The notes: generated by a model not told the origin, from the sequence alone. Positions 8,650 through 16,767 are shown, numbered from the stretch's first letter. The stretch: DNA of 42,639 nucleotides from Clostridia bacterium (GCA_024404505.1 JAKSPU010000008.1:1-42639), one strand, 5' to 3'. Made by a program: numbers and translations.

Positions 8650-9075
8650 TCAATGGCAGCCGGAGCAGGTGGAGCAATCGTGCGTGCAGTTCGACGGCAC
8701 CTCGCCGGTGATGGCGTAGGTGATGGTGTTGTTGACGGCCTCCATGAGCGCGTTGACAGCCTCCTGCGCCTCGGCCAGCTCCTGATAGGTCGGATGCTCG
8801 GTGATCTGCCTGTACAGCTCGTCGATGCGGTCCTGAATCAGCTGGATCATCTGGGGATCGAAATCTTCGCCCGTGGCGACGTTCTCGGCAGCCTTCTGCT
8901 GGACCTCATACTCGGACATCAGCGTCATAAGCTCGGGGTCCTTCTCGTAGGCTTCCTTGGCGGCGTCCATGCGGACCATGCGGGGGTCCTTCTTGAGTGC
9001 CTTGCCCAGCACCATTGCCATTTCAAAAACGTTGTCGGTGTCGAGTACGATCTTGTTATCTTCGGTCTTGGTCAT
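8650..9075 (-). CDS. YlbF/YmcA-family protein with C-terminal four-cysteine tail
   Basis: A 141-residue, mainly alpha-helical protein of the YlbF/YmcA family (pattern: ALKKDPRMVRMDAAKEAYEKDPELMTLMSEYEVQQKA, then a long acidic helix and HPTYQELAEAQEAVNALMEAVN). In Bacillus subtilis YlbF, YmcA and YaaT form a complex that carries [4Fe-4S] clusters and influences RNase Y processing and MiaB-dependent tRNA thiomethylation. Here the extreme C-terminus has C130, C134, C137 and C140 (CX3CX2CX2C), a plausible Fe-S ligand set. It lies between miaB and mutS, a common Clostridia arrangement that agrees with the MiaB link. Start ATG 9073-9075 has AGAGGAAT upstream. Family call is good; the exact paralogue (YlbF or YmcA) is not decided. 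Confidence 0.8.
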   Translation of the reverse strand: MTKTEDNKIVLDTDNVFEMAMVLGKALKKDPRMVRMDAAKEAYEKDPELMTLMSEYEVQQKAAENVATGEDFDPQMIQLIQDRIDELYRQITEHPTYQELAEAQEAVNALMEAVNNTITYAITGEVPSNCTHDCSTCSGCH

Positions 9076-9102
9076 GATTTTATTCCTCTTTCTGTAATTT
9101 TT

Positions 9103-10539
9103 TTATTGAATGACCGTGCCCCACAGCGCGTAGGGCTCGGTGCGGTCGATATGCACGGACAGGAAGCGGCCGGTCATGCCGGGCGTACCCGTAAAGAATA
9201 CGGACCGGTTGCCGGGCGTGCGTCCCGTGAACACGGACGGGTCTGTCCTGCTGGGGCCGTCGCACAGTACCTTGAGCGTCTGTCCTTCGAGGGAAGCGCT
9301 GCGGCGGGCGGAAATATCCTCCTGTACCTTCAGGAGACGGGCATAGCGGGCTTTTTTTACGGCGTCGTCGACCTGCTCCATCGACGCGGCGGGCGTGCCG
9401 ACGCGCGGCGAGTAGATGAACGCGAACAGCATATCGTACTCCACCGTGCGGAGCGTGTCGAGGGTGGCCTCGAAGTCCTCGTCCGTCTCACCGGGGAAGC
9501 CGACGATAATGTCGGAGGTCAGCGTGAGCCGCGGCAGCCGCTGCTTCATATACGCCACGGTGTCCAGATAGCTTTGGCGGTCGTAGTGACGGTTCATGCG
9601 CTTCAGGATGGGATCGCTGCCGGATTGCAGCGGCAGGTGGAAGGTCGGGACGATGTGCGTCCCCTTGGCCATGACGTCGATGAGGCGTCGGTCTGCGTCC
9701 TTGGGGTGGGAGGTCATGAAGCGGAGCCACCAATCGCCGGGGATGGCGTCAAGCGCCTCCAGAAGGTCGGCAAAGCTGCACGGCTCGGCGAGACCTTTGC
9801 CGTAGCTGTTGACGTTCTGACCGAGCAGCGTGATGTCCTTGTATCCCTTCGCCACGAGTTCGCGGACCTCGTCGATGATGTCCTGCCTGTTCCGGCTCCT
9901 TTCGCGTCCCCGGACATAGGGGACGATGCAGTAGGAGCAGAGATTGTTGCAGCCGTACATGATCGACACCCACGCGCGGTAGTCCGACGCACGGTGCGTC
10001 GGGATGCCCTCGGCGATCCCGCCGGACACGTCGTCCGGATGCTCCGGCAGCATCATGCGGCGCCGACGGTCGATGCAGTCCCATAAGACCGCGGGGAATT
10101 GGTGCAGCGATGAGGTGCCCAGCACGAAGGTGACGTACGGGTAACTCTGCTTGATGGTTTCGCGGCGGTGGTCCTGCGACGTCATGCAGCCGCAGACGCC
10201 TATGATCAGGTCGGGCCTGACTTTCTTCAGCTCCTTGAAGCTGCCGACGGCGGCGAGCGCTTTGTTCTCGGCGTGCTCACGGATGGCGCAGGTGTTGACG
10301 AGGATAAGATCCGCGTCCTCCTGCCTGTCCGTGACGGCGTAGCCCATAGCCTCTGCCATGCCGCACAGCTTCTCGGAATCGGCCTCGTTCTGCTGGCAGC
10401 CGAAGGTCAGCATATATACGCGGCGGGGCTCGCCCGTCTCTGTTTCATGGATCTGATTCCATGCCAGCACCGACCGCATGGCAGACGCCCGGCGGCGTCC
10501 GTCGCACGGCGGCAGCGTCCTTTTCAGTTTGTCTTGCAT
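9103..10539 (-). CDS. miaB: tRNA-2-methylthio-N6-isopentenyladenosine synthase MiaB
   Basis: A radical-SAM methylthiotransferase of 478 residues. The N-terminal UPF0004 domain has the three auxiliary-cluster cysteines C48 (TFGCQQNEAD), C84 (VNTCAIRE) and C118 (GVCGCM). The radical-SAM cluster is C197-X3-C201-X2-C204 in MYGCNNLCSYCIVPY. The C-terminal part (EGQTLKVLCDGPS, GRTPGNRSVFF) is the TRAM RNA-binding domain. It adds the 2-methylthio group to i6A37 in tRNAs reading UNN codons. The CQQNEADSE and NLCSYCIVPYVRGRE patterns favour MiaB over RimO or MtaB. About 40 residues precede the UPF0004 domain, a normal clostridial extension. It is the first gene of the train; a consensus promoter lies 51 bp upstream of the start. 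Confidence 0.95.
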   Translation of the reverse strand: MQDKLKRTLPPCDGRRRASAMRSVLAWNQIHETETGEPRRVYMLTFGCQQNEADSEKLCGMAEAMGYAVTDRQEDADLILVNTCAIREHAENKALAAVGSFKELKKVRPDLIIGVCGCMTSQDHRRETIKQSYPYVTFVLGTSSLHQFPAVLWDCIDRRRRMMLPEHPDDVSGGIAEGIPTHRASDYRAWVSIMYGCNNLCSYCIVPYVRGRERSRNRQDIIDEVRELVAKGYKDITLLGQNVNSYGKGLAEPCSFADLLEALDAIPGDWWLRFMTSHPKDADRRLIDVMAKGTHIVPTFHLPLQSGSDPILKRMNRHYDRQSYLDTVAYMKQRLPRLTLTSDIIVGFPGETDEDFEATLDTLRTVEYDMLFAFIYSPRVGTPAASMEQVDDAVKKARYARLLKVQEDISARRSASLEGQTLKVLCDGPSRTDPSVFTGRTPGNRSVFFTGTPGMTGRFLSVHIDRTEPYALWGTVIQ

Positions 10540-10589
10540 ATGGATTCCTTATTCGGATTCAATGTGATACGGAAAAAACCGTTCTTATT

Positions 10590-10618
10590 ATTATAACGGA
10601 TTTTTTTGATTTTGTCAA
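10590..10618 (-). promoter_or_regulatory. sigma-A promoter of the miaB-mutS-mutL gene train
   Basis: On the minus strand TTGACA (10618-10613), a 17-bp spacer, and TATAAT (10595-10590) match consensus exactly. Its start site would lie about 45 nt before the miaB ATG. No operator-like repeat is evident. It points away from the promoter at 10657-10685. Confidence 0.88.
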
Positions 10619-10656
10619 GTGGGGAAAAAGGGAAACGTGTACGGGCGGCGGACCAC

Positions 10657-10685
10657 TTGACAAAAGCCGGCAATCATGCTATAAT
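10657..10685 (+). promoter_or_regulatory. sigma-A promoter of the BspA-like lipoprotein gene
   Basis: TTGACA (10657-10662), 17-bp spacer, TATAAT (10680-10685): perfect consensus. It lies 39 bp from the miaB promoter in divergent orientation and about 50 bp before the lipoprotein ATG. Confidence 0.88.
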
Positions 10686-10736
10686 GTCGGCAGATCGAAT
10701 AACATCATACTGTGCCGCACGGGAGGGGGGAACAAC

Positions 10737-12245
10737 ATGAGAATTCACAAGGGCATACTGCCGCCCGGATACGTTTTGCTTTGCGGTCTGCTGATCCTTT
10801 TGGCGGCTGCGCTGTCTGCCTGCGCCAACGCCTTTGAGCCGGTCGCCGGCACGGAGCCGGCCGCGCCCGATACGCTTCCGGAAACGCAGGCGGAGACGCT
10901 CCCGGACGCACGGACGGAGGCCCCGACCACATTCGGGACCGAGCCGGAAACCGAACCGGATACCGAACCTGATACTGAATGTGATACCGAACCTGAAACC
11001 GATCCTGAGACCGCGCATACGCACGCTTTCGGTGCGTGGGTGATCACGCATGAGGCGTCCTGCACGGAGAGCGGGCAGCGGGAATGCTGCTGCTTTTGCG
11101 GTGAGACGCAGGTCGAGTCCGTCCCGGCGCACGGACATACCGTTGTGAACGATCCCGCCGTCGCGCCGACCTGCACGGCTGCCGGGCTGACCGCAGGATC
11201 GCACTGCGGCGAATGCGGGACCGTGTTCGGGAGCAGACAGCCGATCCCCGCCCATTCGTTTGCTTTGACGGAGGGCAGCCGGGACGCCGTGACCTGTGAA
11301 AGATGCGGGAAGCTGGTCGGATACTGCGGTGAGGCAGCGTGCTGCTACGCCAACGCCGTCTGGTCGCTTGACCCGGAATCCGGCGATATGGTCCTCACGG
11401 GGACCGGCGCCGTGGACGGCGTCAGCACGGATCCCGAGGACCCGTATCCGCGCCTTGCCCCGTGGGAGGCGTACATGAGCGCCGTCCGCACCCTTTCCAT
11501 AGAAGACGGGATCACGAAGATATTCCCGCAGGCCTTTTCCGTCTATTCGCATCACGACTACCGGTCAATCAAGGTCCTGTCGATCCCGTCAAGCCTGACC
11601 GACGTCGGGGCGGAAGCGTTCACCGGATGCGCGTTCGACGTGCTGGTTTTTGATCAGCCCGTATATCGCGGCATGATGGATTCCTTCAGCGGATGCACCA
11701 TCAAGGAACTGCACGTCGCCGGCAACGCGCGGCTCGGATATGCGATCGAGGCAAGCCGGATCGGCAAGCTCGTGATAGAAGACGGCTGCACGGGCATATA
11801 CGGGTACTTCAGAGCTGCCGATATCGGGGAAGTCATGATACCCGATACCGTCGTCTGCGTGGATGGCGATATTGTGTACGGCAGAGCGTTTGACGGAGAC
11901 CTGAGCCGGGTGAGCTATATCAACGTCTATAACGGCGGTTACTATCTGGGCACAGCCGGCAATCCCTACCGCATCTTCATGGGAAGCGTTTCGCAAGACG
12001 AGGAGACGCTGCGTCTGCACCCTGACACCAAGGTCCTCGCAAATCTGTCCCTGTCAGGGAAAAAGGGTACGGTGGTGATCCCGGAGGGGTTGGTCTCTTT
12101 GGGCGACTGCTCGTTCGGCTGCAGCGAGGTGGTCTATGAGGGCACGATGGCCGAATGGGACGAGCTGCTGCTAAGAGCGGATCGCGTTTTCAGCATCAGC
12201 ATACCCGTCCGCTGTTCTGACGGCGTGTACAAATGGAACGGGTAA
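10737..12245 (+). CDS. BspA-like (LRR_5) surface lipoprotein
   Basis: A predicted 502-residue lipoprotein. Signal peptide with lipobox LSAC, lipidation at Cys29, then a long T/E/P/D linker (repeats such as TEPDTEP, about residues 35-92). Residues about 93-190 hold Cys/His-rich repeats (HTHAFGAW, CTESGQRECCCFCGE, APTCTAAGLTAGSHCGECG, then CERCGK), probable small zinc-knuckle-like repeats common in clostridial surface proteins. The rest is a BspA-type leucine-rich repeat region (IEDGITKIFPQAF, LSIPSSLTDVGAEAFTGC, VIPEGLVSLGDCSFGC), often linked to surface binding. Start ATG 10737 follows a GGGAGGGGGG site and a consensus promoter. A longer frame upstream crosses the promoter and is not used. 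Stand-alone gene followed by a hairpin. Ligand unknown. Confidence 0.83.
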   Translation: MRIHKGILPPGYVLLCGLLILLAAALSACANAFEPVAGTEPAAPDTLPETQAETLPDARTEAPTTFGTEPETEPDTEPDTECDTEPETDPETAHTHAFGAWVITHEASCTESGQRECCCFCGETQVESVPAHGHTVVNDPAVAPTCTAAGLTAGSHCGECGTVFGSRQPIPAHSFALTEGSRDAVTCERCGKLVGYCGEAACCYANAVWSLDPESGDMVLTGTGAVDGVSTDPEDPYPRLAPWEAYMSAVRTLSIEDGITKIFPQAFSVYSHHDYRSIKVLSIPSSLTDVGAEAFTGCAFDVLVFDQPVYRGMMDSFSGCTIKELHVAGNARLGYAIEASRIGKLVIEDGCTGIYGYFRAADIGEVMIPDTVVCVDGDIVYGRAFDGDLSRVSYINVYNGGYYLGTAGNPYRIFMGSVSQDEETLRLHPDTKVLANLSLSGKKGTVVIPEGLVSLGDCSFGCSEVVYEGTMAEWDELLLRADRVFSISIPVRCSDGVYKWNG

Positions 12246-12269
12246 AACAATATCCGGATACACATAGCA

Positions 12270-12300
12270 AGCGGGCTGCCGTGGTGAACGGCAGCCCGCT
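12270..12300 (+). terminator. hairpin after the BspA-like lipoprotein gene
   Basis: A 12-bp perfect stem (12270-12281 with 12289-12300) and 7-nt loop lie 24 nt after the stop codon. There is no clear T-run after it, so it may terminate weakly or only protect the 3' end. Confidence 0.6.
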
Positions 12301-12363
12301 TCCGTATATTCCGTCACCTCTCGTCCGTATCCGACATAAAATAACGGTGAGGAGGTGATGCAC

Positions 12364-12636
12364 ATGGGTCATTACCAGGCCGGGGGAGGCATGGAGACGA
12401 TCCGGTATCCCGGCACCTGCACGGCGGTGATCGGGTCGATGACCTTGACGATAAAGGCACAGAACGCGCTGGCGGCGGCGTCCATCCGGACGTCCGTCAC
12501 CAAGATCGGGTCGGCCAGATCCCGCAGCGGATGCGCGTACGGGTTGAATTATCCCTGTATGCAGCGGGACAACGTGGCGGACGTCCTGCAAGGTGCGGGC
12601 ATCCGCGTACGGGCGCTGCCGGAGGAGGGATCATGA
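12364..12636 (+). CDS. DUF3343 (putative Se/S carrier-like) protein
   Basis: A small protein of 90 residues from the ATG at 12364. The pattern YPGTCTAVIGSMTLTIKAQNALAAASI, then a basic stretch with SGCAYGLNYPC (C57, C65) and VADVLQGAGIRVRAL, fits the DUF3343 family, proposed to carry sulfur or selenium through a conserved cysteine. Three in-frame starts exist (GTG 12355, ATG 12358, ATG 12364). Only 12364 sits at a normal distance (8 nt) from GGAGG at 12351-12355. It overlaps the next gene (ATGA, 12633-12636), a class V aminotransferase of cysteine-desulfurase type, a recurrent clostridial pairing that suggests persulfide handover. The biochemical role is inferred from family and neighbour. 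Confidence 0.72.
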   Translation: MGHYQAGGGMETIRYPGTCTAVIGSMTLTIKAQNALAAASIRTSVTKIGSARSRSGCAYGLNYPCMQRDNVADVLQGAGIRVRALPEEGS

Positions 12637-13829
12637 CGGAGACGGCAGGGCAGGGAAGGCGGTCGTTTCGCCCGCCCGTTTATCTTGACAACGCCGCGAC
12701 CAGCTTTCCGAAGCCCCCGTGCGTCATCCGCGCGGTGCGGGAGGCGATGGAGCTGTACGGCGGCAATCCGGGACGGGGATCCCACCGTCTTGCGCTGCGG
12801 GCCGCGGAGGAGGTCTACGCCTGCCGGGAAGCCGCGGCACGCTTTTTCGGTCTGCCGCAGCACCCGGAGAACGTGATCTTCACGCTGAACACGACGCACG
12901 CGCTCAATATCGCGATAAAAGGGTTGATGAGGCCGGGGGATCGGGCGGTCTGCTCGGACATGGAGCATAACGCCGTCTTCCGCGTGCTGCACAAGGGCGC
13001 GTCGGAGGGGAGATGGACGTATGACGTTTTCCAGACGCTGACGACAGTGCCGGGCCGAACCGACGCGATGCTGCTGTCGGCACTTGAGCATAGGCTGGAG
13101 CCGGGTACGCGGATGCTGATCTGCGCGCACGCGTCCAATATCTGTCCTGCGGCGGTGCCGCTGGAGGCCGTCGGGCGTTTGTGCCATGAGCGCGGCATCC
13201 TGTTTGTCGTGGACGCGGCGCAGTCGGCAGGCGTTCTGGACATCGACATGGAGAAGATGCACATCGACGCGCTGTGCGTTCCCGGTCACAAGGGGCTGAT
13301 GGGGCCGATGGGCGTCGGGATGCTGCTGCTCGGTCCGGACGTCCGTCCGGATACTCTCTGCGAAGGGGGCAACGGGCTGGATTCACTGTCGGGGGAGATG
13401 GGAGAGGATACGCCCGAGCGGTACGAGCCGGGTACGCTGGCGCTGCCGGCGATCGCGGGTCTGCGGGCGGGGATCGACTACCTGTCCGCCGTGACTCCGC
13501 AGGCGGTCCTTGAAAAGGAGACAGCCCTCGGCGTGCGGGCGCGGGACGCGCTCATGGGGCTGCCCGGCGTACACGTCGCGGTGCCGCATCTCGACGGCTC
13601 CACAGTTCTCTTTACCGTGGACGGCATGGATTCCGAGCAGGCAGCCGCCCGGCTGGGCGGCTGTCGGGAAAGCATCTGCGTCCGACCGGGCTATCACTGC
13701 GCCGCGCTGGCGCACCGGACGCTCGGAACGCCGGAGGGAGGCGCGGTCCGCGCATCCTTCGGCTGGTTCAACACAACCGCCGACGCCGATCTGCTTGTCG
13801 GACGCGTCAGGGAAATGCTGAAAGCATAA
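12633..13829 (+). CDS. class V aminotransferase / cysteine desulfurase family protein
   Basis: A 398-residue PLP enzyme of the cysteine desulfurase (NifS/SufS-like) superfamily. Seen: YLDNAATSFPKP at the N-terminus, GNPGRGSHRLALRAAE, NTTHALNIAIKG, the PLP aspartate in FVVDAAQSAG, the PLP lysine K220 in CVPGHKGLMGPMG, and a probable catalytic Cys356 in RPGYHCAALAHRTLGTPEGG. It would release sulfur (or selenium) from cysteine or selenocysteine as enzyme persulfide. It overlaps the DUF3343 gene by 4 bp, a likely acceptor. The sequence looks like the stand-alone desulfurase family of Firmicutes rather than housekeeping IscS or SufS: no scaffold or SufBCD genes are near. Start at 12633 is coupled to the preceding stop; the open frame before it belongs to DUF3343 DNA. 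Confidence 0.88.
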   Translation: MTETAGQGRRSFRPPVYLDNAATSFPKPPCVIRAVREAMELYGGNPGRGSHRLALRAAEEVYACREAAARFFGLPQHPENVIFTLNTTHALNIAIKGLMRPGDRAVCSDMEHNAVFRVLHKGASEGRWTYDVFQTLTTVPGRTDAMLLSALEHRLEPGTRMLICAHASNICPAAVPLEAVGRLCHERGILFVVDAAQSAGVLDIDMEKMHIDALCVPGHKGLMGPMGVGMLLLGPDVRPDTLCEGGNGLDSLSGEMGEDTPERYEPGTLALPAIAGLRAGIDYLSAVTPQAVLEKETALGVRARDALMGLPGVHVAVPHLDGSTVLFTVDGMDSEQAAARLGGCRESICVRPGYHCAALAHRTLGTPEGGAVRASFGWFNTTADADLLVGRVREMLKA

Positions 13830-13837
13830 AGGTGCTT

Positions 13838-13900
13838 TCCCCACGTAGCTGCGGGGAAGGGGTAGGGGAGCCATCTCAAACGCCGAGGCTCCCCTGCCCC
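13838..13900. repeat. REP-like double palindrome
   Basis: Two adjacent hairpins start 9 bp after the aminotransferase stop: TTCCCC at 13838-13843 pairs with GGGGAA at 13854-13859, and 13859-13872 pairs with 13887-13900 in a 14-bp stem with one G-U type mismatch and a 14-nt loop. The GC-rich, two-hairpin layout resembles REP or MITE remnants and would also act on the 3' end of the upstream mRNA. No second copy of this exact sequence is visible in the window. Confidence 0.5.
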
Positions 13901-14029
13901 CTCCTCCGAAAAAATCTCGGGTACACATCAAAAATCATAAAAAAAGGCACTCTCCTAACCGCCTGTGCGTGTTGGTATCATGAGATTGATACTCCGCCAA
14001 AGCAAGTGTGGAAAGTGCGGTGTGGAACT

Positions 14030-14054
14030 AAAAAGGTGTTTGGGGGAACACCTT
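14030..14054 (-). terminator. probable intrinsic terminator of ychF-trmB
   Basis: Read on the minus strand, an 8-bp stem (14054-14047 with 14040-14033, loop CCCCCA) runs into a short T-run (14034-14030). It lies about 145 nt beyond the trmB stop codon. Confidence 0.5.
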
Positions 14055-14197
14055 CGGATGCTCAATTATTATACTATATTTTCCTCGCTTTGTAAATATC
14101 AAAATTGCACAAAGTATGAGACGAAAATTCTTAACTTCTCCCAAAAATGTTTTTTTGAGCATCTTGTCGTATGCCGGGGCGGGGAGGACCCGCGCCG

Positions 14198-14866
14198 TCA
14201 GAAACGGACGCGCGCACAGTTGATGGGCATCCCCTGTGACGAGAAGTTGGCCTCGTACTCGGTCATGATATTGTCCGCGGCCTCGGGTGTGTTGTGGAAA
14301 TCGCGCGAGCAGAATTCAACGGTCAGCCCCATGGCGGCAAATTCCTCGAGGCTGAAGTCGAACAGGCTGACGTTGTCGGTCTTGAGCCACAGCTCGCCGC
14401 CCTCGACGAGCAGCTCCTTGTACATAGTGAGGAAACGCCGGTGTGTCAGACGGCGCTTAGCGTACCCCTGCTTCGGCCACGGGTCGCTGAAATTCAGGTA
14501 TATCCGGGACACGCTGTGGGGCTTTACCCATTCGCCGAGATTCTCCGCGTTGCCGATCAGGAAGCGGAGATTGTCGTTCGGACGGGTGCCGGCTGCGGCC
14601 ATAGCCTTTTCCAGCGCGAGACAGGCCACGTCGGGCACGCGCTCCATCGCCACGAAGTTGACCTCCGGGTGTGCGGCTGCCATGCCGACGGCGAAGCCGC
14701 CCTTGCCGCAGCCGATCTCCAGATGCACGGGCCGGACGGGATCGGCAGCGGGGAACAGCGGGGAATCCGGCTCGCCGAGGCGGGCCAGCAGGGTAGTATC
14801 CTCGATGAGCAGTACGGAACAGGCGGCTATACGCTCGGCTCCGTGCTTTTTGCGTCTCATTCTCAT
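14198..14866 (-). CDS. trmB: tRNA (guanine-N7-)-methyltransferase TrmB
   Basis: A 222-residue class I SAM methyltransferase. SAM-binding LEIGCGKGGFAVGMA and the TrmB-specific signatures NFSDPWPKQGYAKRRLTH and LKTDNVSLFDFS are clear. The enzyme makes m7G46 in the variable loop of tRNAs. The start ATG at 14864-14866 has GGAGA upstream and lies 14 bp after the ychF stop, so trmB is the second gene of a ychF-trmB pair. An alternative ATG two codons later (14860) would give nearly the same protein. Length is usual for the family. The start MRMRRKKHGAER is basic, as expected for a tRNA-binding protein. Confidence 0.95.
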   Translation of the reverse strand: MRMRRKKHGAERIAACSVLLIEDTTLLARLGEPDSPLFPAADPVRPVHLEIGCGKGGFAVGMAAAHPEVNFVAMERVPDVACLALEKAMAAAGTRPNDNLRFLIGNAENLGEWVKPHSVSRIYLNFSDPWPKQGYAKRRLTHRRFLTMYKELLVEGGELWLKTDNVSLFDFSLEEFAAMGLTVEFCSRDFHNTPEAADNIMTEYEANFSSQGMPINCARVRF

Positions 14867-14880
14867 GCGGCGTTCTCCGA

Positions 14881-15978
14881 TCAGACGTTGACGAGGAATT
14901 CGACCACGTCACCGTCCTGCATGACGTATTCCTTGCCCTCGGAGCGGATCAGACCGGCCTCCTTGGCTGCCGCCATGGTACCGACGCGCATAAGGTCCTC
15001 GTACTTGACGACCTCGGCCCGGATGAACCCGCGCTCAAAGTCGGAGTGGATCTTGCCGGCAGCCTGCGGGGCCTTGGTGCCCTTGACGATCGTCCACGCG
15101 CGGACCTCCTTGCGGCCGCCGGTCAGGTAACTGATCAGCCCGAGCAGGGAGTAGCTGGCTTGAATGAGCCGGTCAAGGCCGGGCTCATCGATGCCCATAT
15201 CGGACAGGAACATTTCCTTGTCCTCGCCGTCGAGCTGGGCGATCTCCGCCTCGATCTGGGCGCAGATCGGCAGGACCTCGGTATGCTCGGAGGCAGCGAG
15301 CGCCGCGAGCTTCTCATAGTACGGGTTGCCGGTGACGTCGCCGTTCGCCTCGTCCTCGGAGACGTTGGCCACGTAGATCACGGGCTTGAGCGTGAGCAGG
15401 GGGGAATCACGGAAGCAGAGCAGCTCGTCCTCGGAGAGGTCGGCAGTGCGGGCGGACTTGCCGTCGTTCAACGCGGCAGAGACCTTCTCAAAAGCGGAGA
15501 CGGCGGTCGCGAGCGACTTGTCGCCGTTCTTGTACAGCTTCTGGAGGGAAGCGAGACGCTTATCGACCAGCTCCATGTCGGCGAGGATCAGCTCCATGTT
15601 GATGGTATCCACGTCGCGCACGGGGTCAACGGTGCCGTCGACGTGGACGATGTTGCCGTCCTCAAAGCAGCGGACGACGTGCAGGATGGCGTCCACCTCA
15701 CGGATGTGGGACAGGAACTTGTTGCCGAGGCCCTCGCCCTTGGAGGCGCCGCGGACAAGACCCGCGATGTCGACGAACTCGATGACGGCGGGCGTGTACT
15801 TTTCGGGGTTGTACATCTCGGCCAGCTTGTCCAGCCGCTTGTCGGGGACGGGGACCATGCCCACGTTGGGGTCGATGGTGCAGAAGGGGAAGTTGGCGGA
15901 GGCGGCGCCGGCGTTGGTCAGCGCGTTGAACAGAGTGGACTTGCCTACGTTGGGAAGTCCGACGATACCGAGCTTCAT
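14881..15978 (-). CDS. ychF: redox-regulated ribosome-associated ATPase YchF
   Basis: A 365-residue Obg-related P-loop ATPase. G1 loop GLPNVGKST at residues 7-15, then [21 protein letters not shown], the G3 region [22 protein letters not shown], and NVSEDE in place of the NKxD guanine-specificity motif, which is the hallmark of YchF and its ATP preference. The C-terminal TGS domain ([38 protein letters not shown]) is complete. YchF binds ribosomes and takes part in stress and redox responses. Start ATG 15976-15978 has CAGGAGAG upstream. Its own promoter lies 45-73 bp before the gene. It is followed closely by trmB. Confidence 0.96.
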   Translation of the reverse strand: MKLGIVGLPNVGKSTLFNALTNAGAASANFPFCTIDPNVGMVPVPDKRLDKLAEMYNPEKYTPAVIEFVDIAGLVRGASKGEGLGNKFLSHIREVDAILHVVRCFEDGNIVHVDGTVDPVRDVDTINMELILADMELVDKRLASLQKLYKNGDKSLATAVSAFEKVSAALNDGKSARTADLSEDELLCFRDSPLLTLKPVIYVANVSEDEANGDVTGNPYYEKLAALAASEHTEVLPICAQIEAEIAQLDGEDKEMFLSDMGIDEPGLDRLIQASYSLLGLISYLTGGRKEVRAWTIVKGTKAPQAAGKIHSDFERGFIRAEVVKYEDLMRVGTMAAAKEAGLIRSEGKEYVMQDGDVVEFLVNV

Positions 15979-16022
15979 GTGATACTCTCCTGATATGTGT
16001 AATAAATTGAAAACTGACGCTT

Positions 16023-16051
16023 ATTATATACCAATTCTCCGCAGGATGCAA
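16023..16051 (-). promoter_or_regulatory. sigma-A-like promoter of ychF-trmB
   Basis: Minus strand: TTGCAT (16051-16046), 17-bp spacer, TATAAT (16028-16023). The -10 is perfect and the -35 matches at four of six positions. It lies in the 111-bp gap between cvpA and ychF. Confidence 0.72.
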
Positions 16052-16089
16052 GAGGTTTTGCGGAAAAAAGTGACGGTGCGGGAGCCTCG

Positions 16090-16767
16090 TCAGAAGACGA
16101 GACTGTAGATATACTCGAACAGATGCAGGTTATACAGGCCGCGGAACAGGAACGAGGACTCGTAGACGGTCAGGTCGCCCGTCGCGTAGTAGAAGCCGTA
16201 GGCGATCGTGGATACGAGACACACGACCAAAAGACCGATGACGGCGCCGAGCGCAAGGCCCAGCGTCTTGTCGAAGCGGCGGAGGATCGGCAGCTCGACG
16301 ATCTTGCAGAGGATCCACATGGCGATCGACAGGAGGATGAAGGTGATGAGGAACACCAGCACGTAGCCCGCGACGGCCGACATGACGCCGGATATGGAGC
16401 GAGAGATGGATTCGGAGTAGGTGTCCACAAGCGAATCCACGGTCTGGCGGGCAACGTCGGACCTGACCGGATCCTCCTCTGCGAGGATGCCGTAATTCTC
16501 CTTGGCGCGTGTCAAAAATTGCTGCACGCTGTCGGAGGCCTGCGCGCCGAGATTGGAAAGCGTGGCGTTGACCTTTTCGTAAACGATGGAGTGGATGTAC
16601 TTTTCCTCCAGCCACGCGCCGACCGATCTGCCGAACAGCGCGCAGACCGCGATGGTCAGCACGAGCCGGACAACGGACAGCACGGATTTGAGAAAACCGG
16701 TGTACCAGTTCTTGAACAGGATGGCGGCGAACAGGACCAACAGTACGATATCGATGATCTGGATCAT
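16090..16767 (-). CDS. CvpA-family membrane protein
   Basis: A 225-residue integral membrane protein of the CvpA (colicin V production) family. Four hydrophobic segments are visible: near residues 4-20 and 27-46, then, after a polar helical region (about 55-120), 128-155 and 170-195. The start IIDIVLLVLFAAILFKNWYTGFLKSV fits the family pattern D..(L/I)..G...G(F/Y)..G. The family is widespread and linked to envelope homeostasis, but its molecular function is not settled. It follows the DUF5711-like gene by 21 bp and is the last gene of the unit starting with the CotH-type lipoprotein. CvpA next to a DUF5711 protein is a recurring clostridial pair. Start ATG 16765-16767 has AAGGAGTAT upstream. 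Confidence 0.8.
   Translation of the reverse strand: MIQIIDIVLLVLFAAILFKNWYTGFLKSVLSVVRLVLTIAVCALFGRSVGAWLEEKYIHSIVYEKVNATLSNLGAQASDSVQQFLTRAKENYGILAEEDPVRSDVARQTVDSLVDTYSESISRSISGVMSAVAGYVLVFLITFILLSIAMWILCKIVELPILRRFDKTLGLALGAVIGLLVVCLVSTIAYGFYYATGDLTVYESSFLFRGLYNLHLFEYIYSLVF

Larger units (their letters stand above)
13830..14197. other. gene-free convergent interval with palindromes
   Basis: This 368-bp stretch separates the plus-strand aminotransferase gene from minus-strand trmB, so it should hold 3' ends only. It contains a small hairpin at 13838-13859, a strong palindrome at 13859-13900 and a minus-strand terminator-like hairpin at 14030-14054. The part from 14055 to about 14160 is AT-rich and I see no gene or clear promoter in it. 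Confidence 0.7.

Noticed and set aside
16052..16104. Hairpin at the end of cvpA (CTCGT/ACGAG) followed by distant Ts as a terminator
   Set aside because: The stem is only 5 bp and the T-run is about 16 nt away. Not convincing.
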